Shown piece by piece: positions 28,055 to 39,486 of a stretch of DNA of 64,000 nucleotides. The DNA comes from Lonsdalea britannica (GTDB taxonomy: Bacteria > Pseudomonadota > Gammaproteobacteria > Enterobacterales > Enterobacteriaceae): NCBI RefSeq assembly GCF_002111595.1, contig NZ_LUTN01000002.1, positions 1 to 64,000 of the forward strand, given 5' to 3'. The stretch's first letter is position 1. Each line of letters starts with the position of its first letter. Below the pieces are notes generated by a model. That model ran no database searches, was not told where the DNA came from, and worked only from the letters and a program-made list of their open reading frames with translations. Both the position numbers and the translations under genes were made by a program.

Positions 28055-28276
28055 TCAGACTACCGGCTCGTTGATTAACGGCACGATCAGGCTGGCATGA
28101 TTGCCTTTCGGTCCCTGGTGCACACTGTAATTAACCACCTGGCCGGCTTTTAGCGTGCGATAGCCGTCCATTTGAATGGTTGAGTAGTGTGCGAAAATGT
28201 CTTCCCCTCCGCCCTCAGGGCAAATAAAACCAAAGCCTTTGGCGTTATTGAACCATTTAACAGTACCCGTCTCCAT
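28055..28276 (-). CDS. cspD: Cold-shock-like protein CspD
   Basis: A 73-residue OB-fold protein (E. coli 74) that binds single-stranded DNA and inhibits replication in stationary or starved cells. The nucleic-acid motifs RNP1 (KGFGFI) and RNP2 (DIFAHYSTI) are intact, and the sequence through KAGQVVNYSVHQGPKGNHAS is nearly that of E. coli. In E. coli it is degraded by Lon. It is divergent from clpS, the conserved enterobacterial arrangement. Confidence 0.97.
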   Translation of the reverse strand: METGTVKWFNNAKGFGFICPEGGGEDIFAHYSTIQMDGYRTLKAGQVVNYSVHQGPKGNHASLIVPLINEPVV

Positions 28277-28602
28277 ACATCTCCATCCTTCGTAAGCGTA
28301 TTTTTACGGTGGGGTTATTGGTTAAGGTAAAATCAAATTGATTAAAACATCATCAATCGTCTCCAGACTCTATTAAAAAAGCGTGGGTCGTCAAGCGCGA
28401 TGAATGGGGGGTGCGTGTTGGCTTCGTCAAATTTTGATATGGGTAACGGAATGACGGAGAAGATTACGCCTATCGCAGAAATGGGTTGATGTCCTTTTGT
28501 TGCCGGGTGATTTTGGTCCGGCAATGGTAAAATAAAAAATAGACGTGCTACTGTTAAGTACAGTAGACCAGGGCAAGATGACAGTTAAGATGTGGAAAAA
28601 TG
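28277..28602. promoter_or_regulatory. Divergent cspD / clpSA control region
   Basis: 326 bases holding both promoters. It contains a palindrome AATCA-AAT-TGATT at 28331-28343, an inverted repeat TTGCCGG/CCGGCAA at 28500-28506 and 28518-28524, and the perfect repeat at 28548-28566 listed next. No open frame is credible. Confidence 0.5.
28548..28566. promoter_or_regulatory. Operator-like palindrome upstream of clpS
   Basis: CTACTGT (28548-28554) and ACAGTAG (28560-28566) are perfect inverted copies around TAAGT, 37 bases before the clpS start. It resembles a dimer-binding site. It is not a LexA box, because the CTGT and ACAG halves are 5 rather than 8 bases apart. Confidence 0.5.
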
Positions 28603-28922
28603 ATGGGAAATCATAGTACGTGGTCGCACACTGAGGACCAGACCAAGCTCGCCATGCTGAGGCATTGCAGCCGCCGTCCATGTATAACGTTGTGCTCAAT
28701 AACGACGACTACACGCCGATGGAATTTGTTATTGACGTACTGCAAAAGTTCTTTTCTTATGATATCGAACGTGCAACGCAACTGATGCTTACGGTTCATT
28801 ATCAGGGAAAGGCCATCTGCGGCGTATACAGCGCCGAGGTGGCGGAAACCAAAGCCGATCAGGTTAATCGTTATGCCAAAGATAACGAGCATCCGTTGCT
28901 ATGTACGCTGGAAAAAGCCTGA
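28603..28922 (+). pseudogene. clpS: ClpS, ATP-dependent protease adaptor (one-base frameshift as sequenced)
   Basis: ClpS delivers N-degron substrates to ClpAP. The N-terminus ([15 protein letters not shown]) starts at ATG 28603 in one frame. The conserved body ([30 protein letters not shown]... to PLLCTLEKA) is in the frame one base earlier. One base is missing at about 28645-28648; AAGCTC instead of, for example, AAGGCTC fits. Restoring it gives 106 residues, the exact E. coli length. The [10 protein letters not shown] and H-containing [10 protein letters not shown] substrate-pocket motifs are intact. An internal TTG at 28665 could also start a protein lacking the flexible N-terminal tail, which matters for ClpA regulation. 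A sequencing error is likeliest. Confidence 0.88.
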
Positions 28923-28951
28923 TTTAAGGCAATATATTGGGGGAGGTGCCT

Positions 28952-31225
28952 ATGCTCAATCAAGAACTGGAACTCAGTCTCAACATGGCTTTCGCCAGAG
29001 CGCGTGAGCACCGACACGAGTTTATGACCGTGGAGCATTTGCTGCTGGCTTTGCTCAGCAATACCTCCGCACGTGAAGCACTGGACGCATGCACAGTCGA
29101 TCTGGATGCTTTACGTCAGGAACTGGAAACCTTCATCGAACAGACAACGCCAACGCTGCCTGAGAGTGAAGCGGAACGCGACACGCAGCCGACGCTGAGC
29201 TTTCAACGCGTGCTGCAGCGTGCGGTGTTCCACGTACAGTCCTCAGGACACAGCGAAGTCTCCGGGGCCAATGTCCTGGTCGCGATATTCAGCGAACAGG
29301 AGTCACAGGCCGCCTATCTGCTGCGTAAGCACGATGTCAGCCGCCTTGATGTGGTGAATTTTATTTCCCATGGTACGCGTAAAGAAGAATCCGGGCCGTC
29401 GGTTAGCCAGGAAAATCCGGTTAACGAAGAGCAGGCTGGAGGGGAGGAGCGTATGGAGAATTTCACCACCAACCTTAATCAACTGGCCCGCGTCGGCGGC
29501 ATTGACCCGCTCATTGGTCGCGAGCGCGAACTGGAACGCACGGTTCAGGTGCTGTGCCGCCGTCGTAAAAACAACCCACTGCTGGTTGGTGAATCTGGTG
29601 TCGGTAAAACAGCCATCGCTGAAGGTCTGGCCTGGCGTATCGTGCAGGGCGATGTCCCAGAAGTGATCGCCGACTGCACCATTTATTCTCTGGATATCGG
29701 TTCTCTGCTGGCGGGCACCAAGTATCGTGGTGATTTCGAGAAACGCTTCAAGGCGCTCTTGAAACAGCTGGAGCAAGACCAGACCAGCATTTTGTTTATC
29801 GATGAAATCCATACCATCATCGGCGCTGGCGCCGCCTCGGGGGGGCAGGTCGATGCGGCTAACCTGATCAAACCGCTGCTGTCGAGCGGTAAAATCCGCG
29901 TAATCGGCTCCACGACCTATCAGGAGTTCAGCAATATTTTCGAAAAGGATCGGGCGCTGGCGCGTCGCTTCCAGAAAATCGATATCACGGAGCCGAGCGT
30001 TGAAGAGACCGTTCAGATCATCAACGGTCTGAAACCGAAATACGAAGCGCACCACGACGTGCGATATACCGCGAAAGCTGTGCGCGCGGCCGTCGAACTG
30101 GCGGTGAAATATATCAATGACCGTCATCTGCCGGACAAAGCGATCGACGTGATCGATGAAGCAGGCGCCCGTAGCCGACTGATGCCGGTCAGTAAACGCA
30201 AAAAAACGGTCAACGTGGCGGATATTGAATCGGTCGTGGCGCGTATTGCGCGTATTCCCGAGAAGAGCGTTTCCGCCAGCGATCGCGATGTGCTGAAAAA
30301 TCTGGGCGACCGTCTGAAGATGCTGGTGTTCGGTCAGGATAAAGCCATCGAAGCGTTGACCGAGGCAATCAAGATGAGCCGCGCTGGCCTGGGCCATGAA
30401 CGCAAACCGGTGGGTTCTTTCCTGTTTGCTGGCCCGACGGGGGTAGGTAAAACAGAAGTGACGGTGCAATTGGCCAAAGCCATGGACATCGAGTTGCTGC
30501 GCTTCGATATGTCCGAGTATATGGAGCGCCATACGGTGAGCCGTCTGATCGGCGCGCCTCCGGGCTATGTCGGGTATGATCAGGGCGGCCTGTTGACGGA
30601 TGCGGTGATCAAACATCCGCATGCGGTTCTGCTGCTCGATGAGATCGAGAAAGCGCATCCGGATGTGTTCAACCTGCTGTTGCAGGTGATGGATAACGGC
30701 ACCTTGACCGACAATAACGGTCGGAAGGCTGACTTCCGCAATGTCATTTTGGTCATGACCACCAACGCCGGGATCCGTGAAACTCAGCGTAAATCCATCG
30801 GGCTGATTCAGCAGGATAACAGCAGCGACGCGATGGAAGAGATCAAGAAGGTGTTTACGCCGGAATTCCGTAACCGTCTGGATGGCATCATCTGGTTCAA
30901 CCATCTCTCAACCGAAGTGATTCAGCAGGTGGTGGACAAGTTCATCGTCGAATTGCAGGCGCAGCTGGATGCCAAAGGTGTGTCGCTGGAAGTCAGCGAA
31001 GATGCCCGCGACTGGTTGGCAGAGAAGGGCTACGACAAGGCGATGGGCGCGCGTCCGATGGCGCGGATTATCCAGGAAAACCTCAAGAAACCGCTGGCCA
31101 ACGAGCTACTGTTTGGCTCTCTGGTGGAAGGGGGATCTGTTACGGTGGAATTGGATGCTTCGACGCAGCAGCTGAGCTATAGCTTTCATAGCGCTCAGAA
31201 ACGCAAAACCGAGGGCGCGGTCTAG
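28952..31225 (+). CDS. clpA: ATP-dependent Clp protease ATP-binding subunit ClpA
   Basis: AAA+ unfoldase of the ClpAP protease (757 aa; E. coli 758). ATG 28952 ([25 protein letters not shown]) follows GGGGGAGG. The N-terminal ClpS-docking domain occupies about 1-145. The D1 module has Walker [10 protein letters not shown] and Walker [11 protein letters not shown]2 has GPTGVGKTE and [13 protein letters not shown]. The ClpP-contact IGL loop is visible in KSIGLIQQD. It begins 29 bases after clpS, so the two are cotranscribed, and ends at a strong terminator. Confidence 0.98.
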   Translation: MLNQELELSLNMAFARAREHRHEFMTVEHLLLALLSNTSAREALDACTVDLDALRQELETFIEQTTPTLPESEAERDTQPTLSFQRVLQRAVFHVQSSGHSEVSGANVLVAIFSEQESQAAYLLRKHDVSRLDVVNFISHGTRKEESGPSVSQENPVNEEQAGGEERMENFTTNLNQLARVGGIDPLIGRERELERTVQVLCRRRKNNPLLVGESGVGKTAIAEGLAWRIVQGDVPEVIADCTIYSLDIGSLLAGTKYRGDFEKRFKALLKQLEQDQTSILFIDEIHTIIGAGAASGGQVDAANLIKPLLSSGKIRVIGSTTYQEFSNIFEKDRALARRFQKIDITEPSVEETVQIINGLKPKYEAHHDVRYTAKAVRAAVELAVKYINDRHLPDKAIDVIDEAGARSRLMPVSKRKKTVNVADIESVVARIARIPEKSVSASDRDVLKNLGDRLKMLVFGQDKAIEALTEAIKMSRAGLGHERKPVGSFLFAGPTGVGKTEVTVQLAKAMDIELLRFDMSEYMERHTVSRLIGAPPGYVGYDQGGLLTDAVIKHPHAVLLLDEIEKAHPDVFNLLLQVMDNGTLTDNNGRKADFRNVILVMTTNAGIRETQRKSIGLIQQDNSSDAMEEIKKVFTPEFRNRLDGIIWFNHLSTEVIQQVVDKFIVELQAQLDAKGVSLEVSEDARDWLAEKGYDKAMGARPMARIIQENLKKPLANELLFGSLVEGGSVTVELDASTQQLSYSFHSAQKRKTEGAV

Positions 31226-31259
31226 CGTTTAACGACGCATCATCGTCACCTATGACCTC

Positions 31260-31289
31260 AAGGGCATCCTAATGGATGCCCTTGTTTTT
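31260..31289 (+). terminator. Rho-independent terminator of clpSA
   Basis: AAGGGCATCC (31260-31269) and GGATGCCCTT (31274-31283) form a 10-bp stem with a TAAT loop followed by GTTTTT. Confidence 0.9.
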
Positions 31290-31334
31290 ACAAAATCAGT
31301 GACGGATTTGTTCGAAAGTTAACAAGCCGGATGT

Positions 31335-32939
31335 TTACTTGTCTCGCTGTTGGGGGGGATAGAGGCTTAACAGCTTGAGGGTGACGCCATTGGTCCAGCC
31401 AAACCCGTCCTGCAGTTCGTATTCACCGCCACCACCACCGCCGAGTTCACCGGTTTCAACCGCGTATTTCTCTACCAGCTTATGCTCGCGCTCATAGGTG
31501 TGCTGAACGCTGTTGAGAAAACGAACCGCAATTTCTTCTGCGAGCGCTTCTTGCTGATAATAACGCAGCCCTTCCACTGCAACCCACTGAAGTGGCGCCC
31601 AGGCGTTCGGCGCATCCCACTGCTGGTGAGAGTGCTCCGTTGTCGTCCCCATGCCCCCTTCCTGTACCAGCTCGTCACGGACCGCCTGAGCGGTCTCCTG
31701 AGCGTAATCCTGTGGGGCGGCTTGGACGTACAGCGGAAACAGCGTCGCCGCCGTCAACTGTTGGCTCACTTTACCCTGAGGCCAATCGTAATCCGCGTAG
31801 TAGCGTTTTTCAGCATTCCAGAAGTAGCGATTCAGCGCCTGTTTACGTTTGTCAGCGCGCCGCGCGTAATGATCGGCATCAGTCATCTTGTCGGCTAAAC
31901 GGCTGGCTTTTGCCAGCGCCATTTCGTTGTGGTAAATCAATGCGTTCAGATCCACCGGCAGGATGTCCGTGGTGTGAATCGTGGAAAGCTTCATCGGGTC
32001 TTTCAGCCAACGGGAACTGAAATCCCAACCGGATGCCGCCCCCGCTCGCAGGTCTCGGTAAAGCTGCGGGCGTTCGCTTTCCGGCACCTGACTGGCGGTG
32101 GTGACGTCGTCGAGCCAAGACTCAGTCCGCGGTACGTTGCGGTCGTCCCAGTAGCGGTTCAGCACATCGTCGCCGAGGCGAACCACGCGTTTATCCGCCT
32201 GCCCAGGCTGGAGGCTGTTTTCTCCGTCCATCCAGTACTGATATTCCTGCTTCATCTGCGGCAAATAGGTGACCAGAAGATTGTCGCCGTCGTGCTTCGC
32301 CAGCAGCTCAACCATTTTGGTGAAAAAAGGCGGCTGCGAACGGCTCAGGTAATAGGTGCGATTCCCGTTGGGAATGTGTCCGTAACGGTCAATCTGGTAG
32401 GCAAAGTTTTGCACCATGTTGCGGATAAGATCCCACTGGTCGCTCTCCGCGAGGCCCAACATAGTGAAATAGCTGTCCCAGTAATAGACTTCGCGGAAAC
32501 GTCCACCCGGCACGACATACGCGTTGGGCAGCGGTAGGAGCGAGTCCCAACGGGTGATGTCGGGTGTACTGCGGGTGAGATGCGGCCACAGGTCGACGAT
32601 ATGCTCCCGCAGCGTCTGGCCGCCGGGAGGAATATAGCCTTTCCCATCCGCAGGAATAATGAAGTTGTGCCGCACAAAATGCTGCAGATCAAAGCTATTC
32701 AATCGACGCTGCATGTAGTAATCCGCCATGATGGCCGATGGCGAGTACCGGGGAATCGCGTCAACGAACGTTTTTTGATCCGGGAACATTTTTGCTTTCT
32801 GCACCGCTTCGAATAGCGGTCCCATTGTGATATCCGGCGGAGCTGTGACGATACGCTGCGGCTGTGGAGTGTCTGCGTGAGCGTGCTTCATCACCAGAAC
32901 GGGGAAAGCCAGAATTGTGGTTATCTGTAAAATAATCAA
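31335..32939 (-). CDS. treA: Periplasmic trehalase TreA (GH37)
   Basis: Hydrolyses trehalose to two glucose molecules in the periplasm. The GH37 signatures [15 protein letters not shown] and [10 protein letters not shown] are present. So are the catalytic-acid region [11 protein letters not shown] and the glycine-rich [23 protein letters not shown], which carries the catalytic base. The apparent start at 32939 is a TTG whose product lacks a basic n-region ([17 protein letters not shown], then HAHADT). If the T5 run at 32938-32942 were one base longer, translation could begin at ATG 32974 or 32956 behind GAGGAG and give a proper signal peptide (MRHIRF...). It sits between clpA and infA, where E. 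coli has tRNA gene serW. Confidence 0.93.
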   Translation of the reverse strand: MIILQITTILAFPVLVMKHAHADTPQPQRIVTAPPDITMGPLFEAVQKAKMFPDQKTFVDAIPRYSPSAIMADYYMQRRLNSFDLQHFVRHNFIIPADGKGYIPPGGQTLREHIVDLWPHLTRSTPDITRWDSLLPLPNAYVVPGGRFREVYYWDSYFTMLGLAESDQWDLIRNMVQNFAYQIDRYGHIPNGNRTYYLSRSQPPFFTKMVELLAKHDGDNLLVTYLPQMKQEYQYWMDGENSLQPGQADKRVVRLGDDVLNRYWDDRNVPRTESWLDDVTTASQVPESERPQLYRDLRAGAASGWDFSSRWLKDPMKLSTIHTTDILPVDLNALIYHNEMALAKASRLADKMTDADHYARRADKRKQALNRYFWNAEKRYYADYDWPQGKVSQQLTAATLFPLYVQAAPQDYAQETAQAVRDELVQEGGMGTTTEHSHQQWDAPNAWAPLQWVAVEGLRYYQQEALAEEIAVRFLNSVQHTYEREHKLVEKYAVETGELGGGGGGEYELQDGFGWTNGVTLKLLSLYPPQQRDK

Positions 32940-33145
32940 AAACGGATATGCCTCATCGCCTGGACGGTTAACATCGTTTTGTCTACTCCTCTATTATGAG
33001 CAACTTGAGCAATAAAAAAGCAACAATTTTGTAAATATTGCTCAGTGCGATTATCTTAGGGGAGATAGGGATATGAGGGGGCAACCGATGCGCAAGCTGC
33101 AGTAAGCGTCACTGGGTGCGATGAGAAAATTGTGAAGGCGGGCAC

Positions 33146-33180
33146 AAAAAACAAAAGCCCTGACCGCAAGCGGAAAGGGC
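33146..33180 (-). terminator. Terminator of infA
   Basis: GCCCT (33157-33161) pairs with AGGGC (33176-33180), with an inner CCGC/GCGG stem at 33164-33167 and 33170-33173. On the minus strand a long T-rich run (33146-33156) follows, giving a good Rho-independent terminator about 50 bases after the infA stop. Confidence 0.85.
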
Positions 33181-33228
33181 AGGAGGGCGAACATCCTCGT
33201 GGGATCGCGTTAAGCGATGGCGGGCCTG

Positions 33229-33462
<234 letters not shown>

Positions 33463-33569
33463 TTACTACCTTAGTTTTTAACCGGCAAGATAATGCCGAA
33501 AAACCCACATTATGTAAAGAAGCGTTGCTACTCAGCGCTTGATTAATTCGTCATAGGCGGGTCGTTTGA

Positions 33570-34268
33570 TTAGGCGAGCGGCAGGGTTTGTCTCTGCCAG
33601 CACAGTTCATCCAGCGTCATGGGACGCAGTCGGGAAAGGTGTTGCAGAAACTCCCGGCGCGGTATTTCAGTCGCTCCCAGCGATGCCGTGTGCTCATTCA
33701 ATATTTGGCAGTCTATCAATTGGCCGCCATGTCGGACAAAGTGCCGCAAAAACGCCAGTAAACCGCATTTCGAGGCATTGTCCGCCCGGCTAAACATGGA
33801 CTCGCCGCAGAACAACGCACCTTGCGAAATGCCGTACAGACCGCCGATCAGCCTGTCATTATGCCACACTTCCACCGAATGCGCCTGTCCTGCCTGATGC
33901 AGCTGGCAATAAGCGTCAATAATGTCATCGTCTATCCAGGTGCCTTCTTCACGTTCGTTGGCGCAGGCGGAGATGACCTCGGCAAAGGCCTGATTGAGCG
34001 TCACGCGATACTCGGTCTTGCGGATAAACTTTTTCATGCTCCGGCTAAGGTGAAACGCGTCGGGAAACAAGACGGCCCGAGGGTCGGGCGACCACCACAG
34101 CACGGGGTCTCCCTCCGAGTACCAAGGGAAGATACCCTGCTGATAAGCCGCTATTAGACGGGCTGGAGCCAGATCGCCCCCGAACGCCAGCAGGCCGTTA
34201 GGATCGTTCAAAGCCAGTTCCGGATCGGGGAACTGTACGGAGAAGGGCGAAAGCTCAAACAGCTGCAT
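33570..34268 (-). CDS. aat: Leucyl/phenylalanyl-tRNA-protein transferase
   Basis: Adds Leu or Phe from aminoacyl-tRNA to proteins with N-terminal Arg or Lys, creating N-degrons read by ClpS and destroyed by ClpAP. 232 residues (E. coli 234). Characteristic motifs are [73 protein letters not shown] and [21 protein letters not shown]. It begins 12 bases after the cydC stop in the same direction, suggesting cotranscription with cydDC as in E. coli. Three N-degron-pathway genes (clpS, clpA, aat) thus sit within 6 kb. Confidence 0.97.
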   Translation of the reverse strand: MQLFELSPFSVQFPDPELALNDPNGLLAFGGDLAPARLIAAYQQGIFPWYSEGDPVLWWSPDPRAVLFPDAFHLSRSMKKFIRKTEYRVTLNQAFAEVISACANEREEGTWIDDDIIDAYCQLHQAGQAHSVEVWHNDRLIGGLYGISQGALFCGESMFSRADNASKCGLLAFLRHFVRHGGQLIDCQILNEHTASLGATEIPRREFLQHLSRLRPMTLDELCWQRQTLPLA

Positions 34269-34280
34269 GTCAGGCCTCAG

Positions 34281-36020
34281 TTAAAGATGTTGGTGAAACT
34301 GCCAGTAACGGCCTTGTTGAGCCATGAGCGTCTGGTGATCACCCTGTTCGATAAGCTCACCGCCGTCCATGATGTACAGACGGTCCATGTTTTCGAGGCC
34401 GCGCAGACGGTGAGTAATCACCAGCAGGGTTTTCTCTTTGCAGTGTTCGCGCAGAAGCTGAAGCATGCGCTGTTCCGTTTCAGCGTCCAGCCCTTCGGTG
34501 GGCTCGTCGAGCAGAATCAGCGGTGCCGGATGGAGTAACGCACGCGCCAGACCTATGCGGCGCTGTTCGCCGCCGGACAGTTGACGGCCACCTTCACCCA
34601 GCCAGGCATTCAGCCCCTCTTGCGCCAGCAGGTTAGACAACCCCACCTGTTGCAAGGCGTGAGCCAGTTCCTCATCACTGGCCTGCGGAGCTGCTAACCG
34701 CAGGTTCTCACGCAGTGTGTCGCTGAAGAGATGTACCCGCTGAGGCACGACGCTCATCATGCTGCGCAGATGCTCTTCAGACCAGGCAGACAGCGGCGAA
34801 CCGTTAAGCGTGATTTCGCCCTCGGTACTGTCCCAGGCGCGGGTGATCAATTGCAACAAGGTTGATTTACCACAGCCGGTTTTGCCCAACAGAGCGATGT
34901 GCTCGCCCGGTTGGAGGCTTAGCGAAATATGCTGCAACACCGGCAGGGGCTGATCCGTATAGGTGAAACTCACGTTTTCTAGCGTCAACGCGGCCTGAGA
35001 GGATGGGGCGGGTCCTCCGATGGCGAAGACGACCGCAGGCTTAAGCTTCATCAACTGGTCGACTCGCACAGCAGAGGCGGCGACCTGGCCGATATGTTGG
35101 AAGGCGTTGGCGACCGGACCTAAGGCTTCGAAAGCCGCCAGTGACGCGAAAACAAATAAGGCAATCAGCGCGCCCGGCTGCGTGTCTCCGCCGACGCCGT
35201 TCGCTGCCATCCATAGCATCAATGTGACGGTAAGCCCGCTGCTCAGGATGATAAGAGATTGCGACAGGGCGCCAAGCGTCGCCTGCTGACGTTGCCGCGA
35301 TAACCAGCGGTTCTCCAGTTGATCCAGTCGATGACGGGAAGAGGTTAACGAGCCGAAGATGGTCAGTTCAGCTTGCCCCTGTAGCCAGGTGGTCAACTGC
35401 AGACGGTATTGCGCGCGCAACTGCGTCAGCGCCTCGCCGATAGGCTGGCCCGCGCGGTAAAATACCGGCGGCAGGATGACCAGAAGCAGCAGCATAATGG
35501 TCGCCAGCGTCATTGCCAGCGTGCTGTCTAACCAGCTAAGACCGAAGGTCACGACCACGATGACCAGCAGTGCGCTGACCAGCGGGGAGATAACGCGCAG
35601 ATACAAGTGGTCCAGCGTATCGACGTCCGCCACCAGGCGGTTCAGCAAGTCTGCCTGTCTGAAACGGATGAGTCCGCCGGGAGAGAGCGGTAGAATGCGG
35701 CTGAAGGTAAACACGCGCAAATGCAGCAGTACGCGGAAGGTGGCGTCGTGACTGACCAGTCGTTCAAAGTAGCGGCTCACCGTACGTGTAATCGCTGCCC
35801 CGCGGACGCCAGCGGCGGGTAGCATGTAGTTGAAAGTATAAAGCCCGGCGAGCCCGGCCAGCGCTGAGCCCGCCAGGAACCAACCGGATAGCGTCAACAG
35901 TCCGATGCTGGCGAGCAGGGTGAAAATGGCCAGCACTACGCCCAGACTCAGACGCCAAAAATAGCGGCGATAAAGCCCCAGAAAGGGCATCAATATTCGG
36001 AAGACCGATGTTTTCTTCAT
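34281..36020 (-). CDS. cydC: CydC, glutathione/cysteine exporter half-transporter
   Basis: One half of the heterodimeric ABC exporter CydDC, which moves cysteine and glutathione into the periplasm and is needed to assemble cytochrome bd. 579 residues (E. coli 573). Six membrane helices occupy about 1-320 (e.g. FWRLSLGVVLAIFTLLASIGLLTLSGWFLAG). The nucleotide-binding domain has Walker A GKTGCGKST, signature LSGGEQRR and Walker B LILLDEPTEGLD. The start is one base after the cydD stop. Confidence 0.96.
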   Translation of the reverse strand: MKKTSVFRILMPFLGLYRRYFWRLSLGVVLAIFTLLASIGLLTLSGWFLAGSALAGLAGLYTFNYMLPAAGVRGAAITRTVSRYFERLVSHDATFRVLLHLRVFTFSRILPLSPGGLIRFRQADLLNRLVADVDTLDHLYLRVISPLVSALLVIVVVTFGLSWLDSTLAMTLATIMLLLLVILPPVFYRAGQPIGEALTQLRAQYRLQLTTWLQGQAELTIFGSLTSSRHRLDQLENRWLSRQRQQATLGALSQSLIILSSGLTVTLMLWMAANGVGGDTQPGALIALFVFASLAAFEALGPVANAFQHIGQVAASAVRVDQLMKLKPAVVFAIGGPAPSSQAALTLENVSFTYTDQPLPVLQHISLSLQPGEHIALLGKTGCGKSTLLQLITRAWDSTEGEITLNGSPLSAWSEEHLRSMMSVVPQRVHLFSDTLRENLRLAAPQASDEELAHALQQVGLSNLLAQEGLNAWLGEGGRQLSGGEQRRIGLARALLHPAPLILLDEPTEGLDAETEQRMLQLLREHCKEKTLLVITHRLRGLENMDRLYIMDGGELIEQGDHQTLMAQQGRYWQFHQHL

Positions 36021-36021
36021 C

Positions 36022-37787
36022 TTAAAGCTCTCCTCGGCGCTGTGTCATCAATTCTGCAAAGGGGCCGGGCGTGACGCTGAGCTCACTAAAACGCCCTTGC
36101 TGTACCAGACGACCCGCCGCCATCACCCATACCTCATCATAGCTACGGGCTTCGTCGAGCTGGTGAGTAATCAGCAGCGTTGTCTGTCTTGCTGAGGCTA
36201 TGCCCAGCGCTTTCATCACGCGTTGTTCGCTGTGCGCGTCCAGACTCGCCGTAGGCTCGTCCAGCAGCAGCAAATGGCTTGGGCGAAGCAGGCTCTCGCC
36301 ACCGCTACACGCTGCGCCTGTCCGACTGACAGACGCGCCGCGCCGTCGCCCAAGACCGTTTCCAGTCCCAACGGCAGCGAAGGCAGAAATTCGTGAACAT
36401 AGGCGTTCTCAACCGCTTCCTGAAGCATCTGCTCGTCTGCCTCGGGATGGCCCAGCAGGATATTCTGTCGCAGCGTCTGTTCCGGCAGATGCGGGTTCTG
36501 GCCGACCCAGCTCAGCTGTTTACGCCATGCCTCGGGGGTAAGGGTGTTTAGCTCGATGTTATTGATGGTCAGAGAGCCTTGATAAGGCAGGAATCCTAAT
36601 AGGACATTCAGCAGCGACGTTTTGCCTGCGCCGCTGGCGCCGACCAAGGCGACCCGTTGTCCTGCCTCGAGGGTGAATGACAGTGGGCCGGCAAGGACGG
36701 TACCGGTCGGGGAGAGGATCGTCAGCGCCTGGGCCACTAATTTTAGCGGTTCGTCGCTATCGAAACTTGTCTGTCCGTGACCGACTTTCTCCCCCTCTTC
36801 AGACAGGAAGGTGAACAGCGTTTCGGCCGCGCCCACGGCCTGAGCTTTAGCGTGATAGAACGTGCCCAAATCCCGCAGCGGTTGAAAGAACTCCGGCGCC
36901 AGGATCAGGACCAGAAAACCGGCAAACAATGTGACGCCAGTCCCGTAGTGACCAAAATTCAGTTCGCCTAGATAAGAGAACCCGAAATAAACGGCGACGA
37001 TGGCGATGGAAATGGAAGCGAAGAACTCGAGTACGCCGGAGGAGAGGAAGGCCATTCGCAGGACTTCCATCGTACGACGGCGAAAATCTTCAGAAGCTTG
37101 GCGGATGTGATCGGTTTCGGCCTGACCGCGGAAGAACAACCGCAGGGTTTCGAGACCGCGCAGACGGTCCAAAAAATGGCCGCTGAGACGTTCTAATGCC
37201 AGGAAATTGCGGCGGTTCGCTTCTGCTGCGCCCATACCGACCATCGCCATAAATATGGGGATCAAAGGGGCTGTCAAAAACAGGATTAACCCGGCGGCCC
37301 AGTTGATTGGAAAGACGAAAATGAGGATCAGAAGCGGCATCAGCGCCGCCAAGTACATCTGCGGTAGATAGCGGGCATAATAATCCTGCATATCGTCGAC
37401 CTGTTCCAGAATCAACGACGCCCAACTGCCCGCCGGTTTCCCCTGAATCCAGGCCGGTCCCAACTGCTGCAAACGGTCCAGCACCCTGCTGCGGATCTGT
37501 TTGCGAATGACTTCGCCGCAGCGAAAGCCGACGCGCTCTCGTATCCAGCTCACGATGGCCCGTAGGCAAAATGTGGCCGCCAATAATGAGAACGGCGCGA
37601 TTAACTGTCCGCGCGGGGTGTGATCGATGATGAGCGCCTGCAAGAGCGCAGCCAGCAGCCAGGCTTGAGCGATGATCAGCAGGCCGCTCACTAGCCCTAA
37701 CAGAAGCGAAAGGCGTAGCCAGCGTTGCGCCAACCGGCTCTGCTGTTTCAGCCAGCGGGTGAGTTCTTGTTGTCGGGTATTTTTCAT
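36022..37787 (-). pseudogene. cydD: CydD, glutathione/cysteine exporter half-transporter (one-base frameshift as sequenced)
   Basis: Partner of CydC. The upstream frame runs from ATG 37787 through the membrane domain, Walker A GASGAGKTS and the signature (LSVGQAQRVAVARACF), then goes out of register. The Walker B LLLDEPTASLD, H-loop LLITHQLDEA and C-terminus continue in the next frame to 36022. One base is missing at 36288: AAGCA on the plus strand where AAGGCA would encode CLRPSHLLLLDEP. With it restored the product is 588 residues, the exact E. coli CydD length. Without it the last part of the nucleotide-binding domain is lost. Given the intact partner gene, a sequencing error is likelier than a real lesion. 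Confidence 0.93.
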
Positions 37788-37959
37788 CAGGTGCCGATTG
37801 TCTTCTTATAGGAGTAATGCGAAATAACGCTTGTATAACCGCGGGTTAACATTTGCTCGGGCGTTCGGTCAGATTGGCGTCATGTTACCTTGACGAAGAG
37901 GTCATGCAAACGAAAAGAGAAGGAAAAGAAGGGCGGGCGATCAATTTTTACAAATCGTG

Positions 37960-37994
37960 AAACAAAAGCCTGAGGGAGCGAAAACTCCCCCAGG
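37960..37994 (-). terminator. Terminator of trxB
   Basis: CCTGAGGGAG (37969-37978) faces CTCCCCCAGG (37985-37994) across CGAAAA, with one G-U pair in the minus-strand RNA. A T-rich stretch follows on that strand. It begins 10 bases after the trxB stop and separates it from cydD. Confidence 0.85.
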
Positions 37995-38004
37995 AGACAG
38001 ATCA

Positions 38005-39486
<1,482 letters not shown>

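Noticed and set aside
28548-28566. LexA box upstream of clpS
   Set aside because: CTGT and ACAG halves are separated by 5 bases; LexA sites need 8.
29303-30904. A 533-codon open frame on the minus strand opposite clpA
   Set aside because: Shadow of the highly conserved clpA frame; the composition is His/Gln/Arg-rich with no family features.
32975-33228. tRNA-Ser gene near infA
   Set aside because: No acceptor stem, T-loop GTTCGA or CCA end is present; the structure seen there is the infA terminator.
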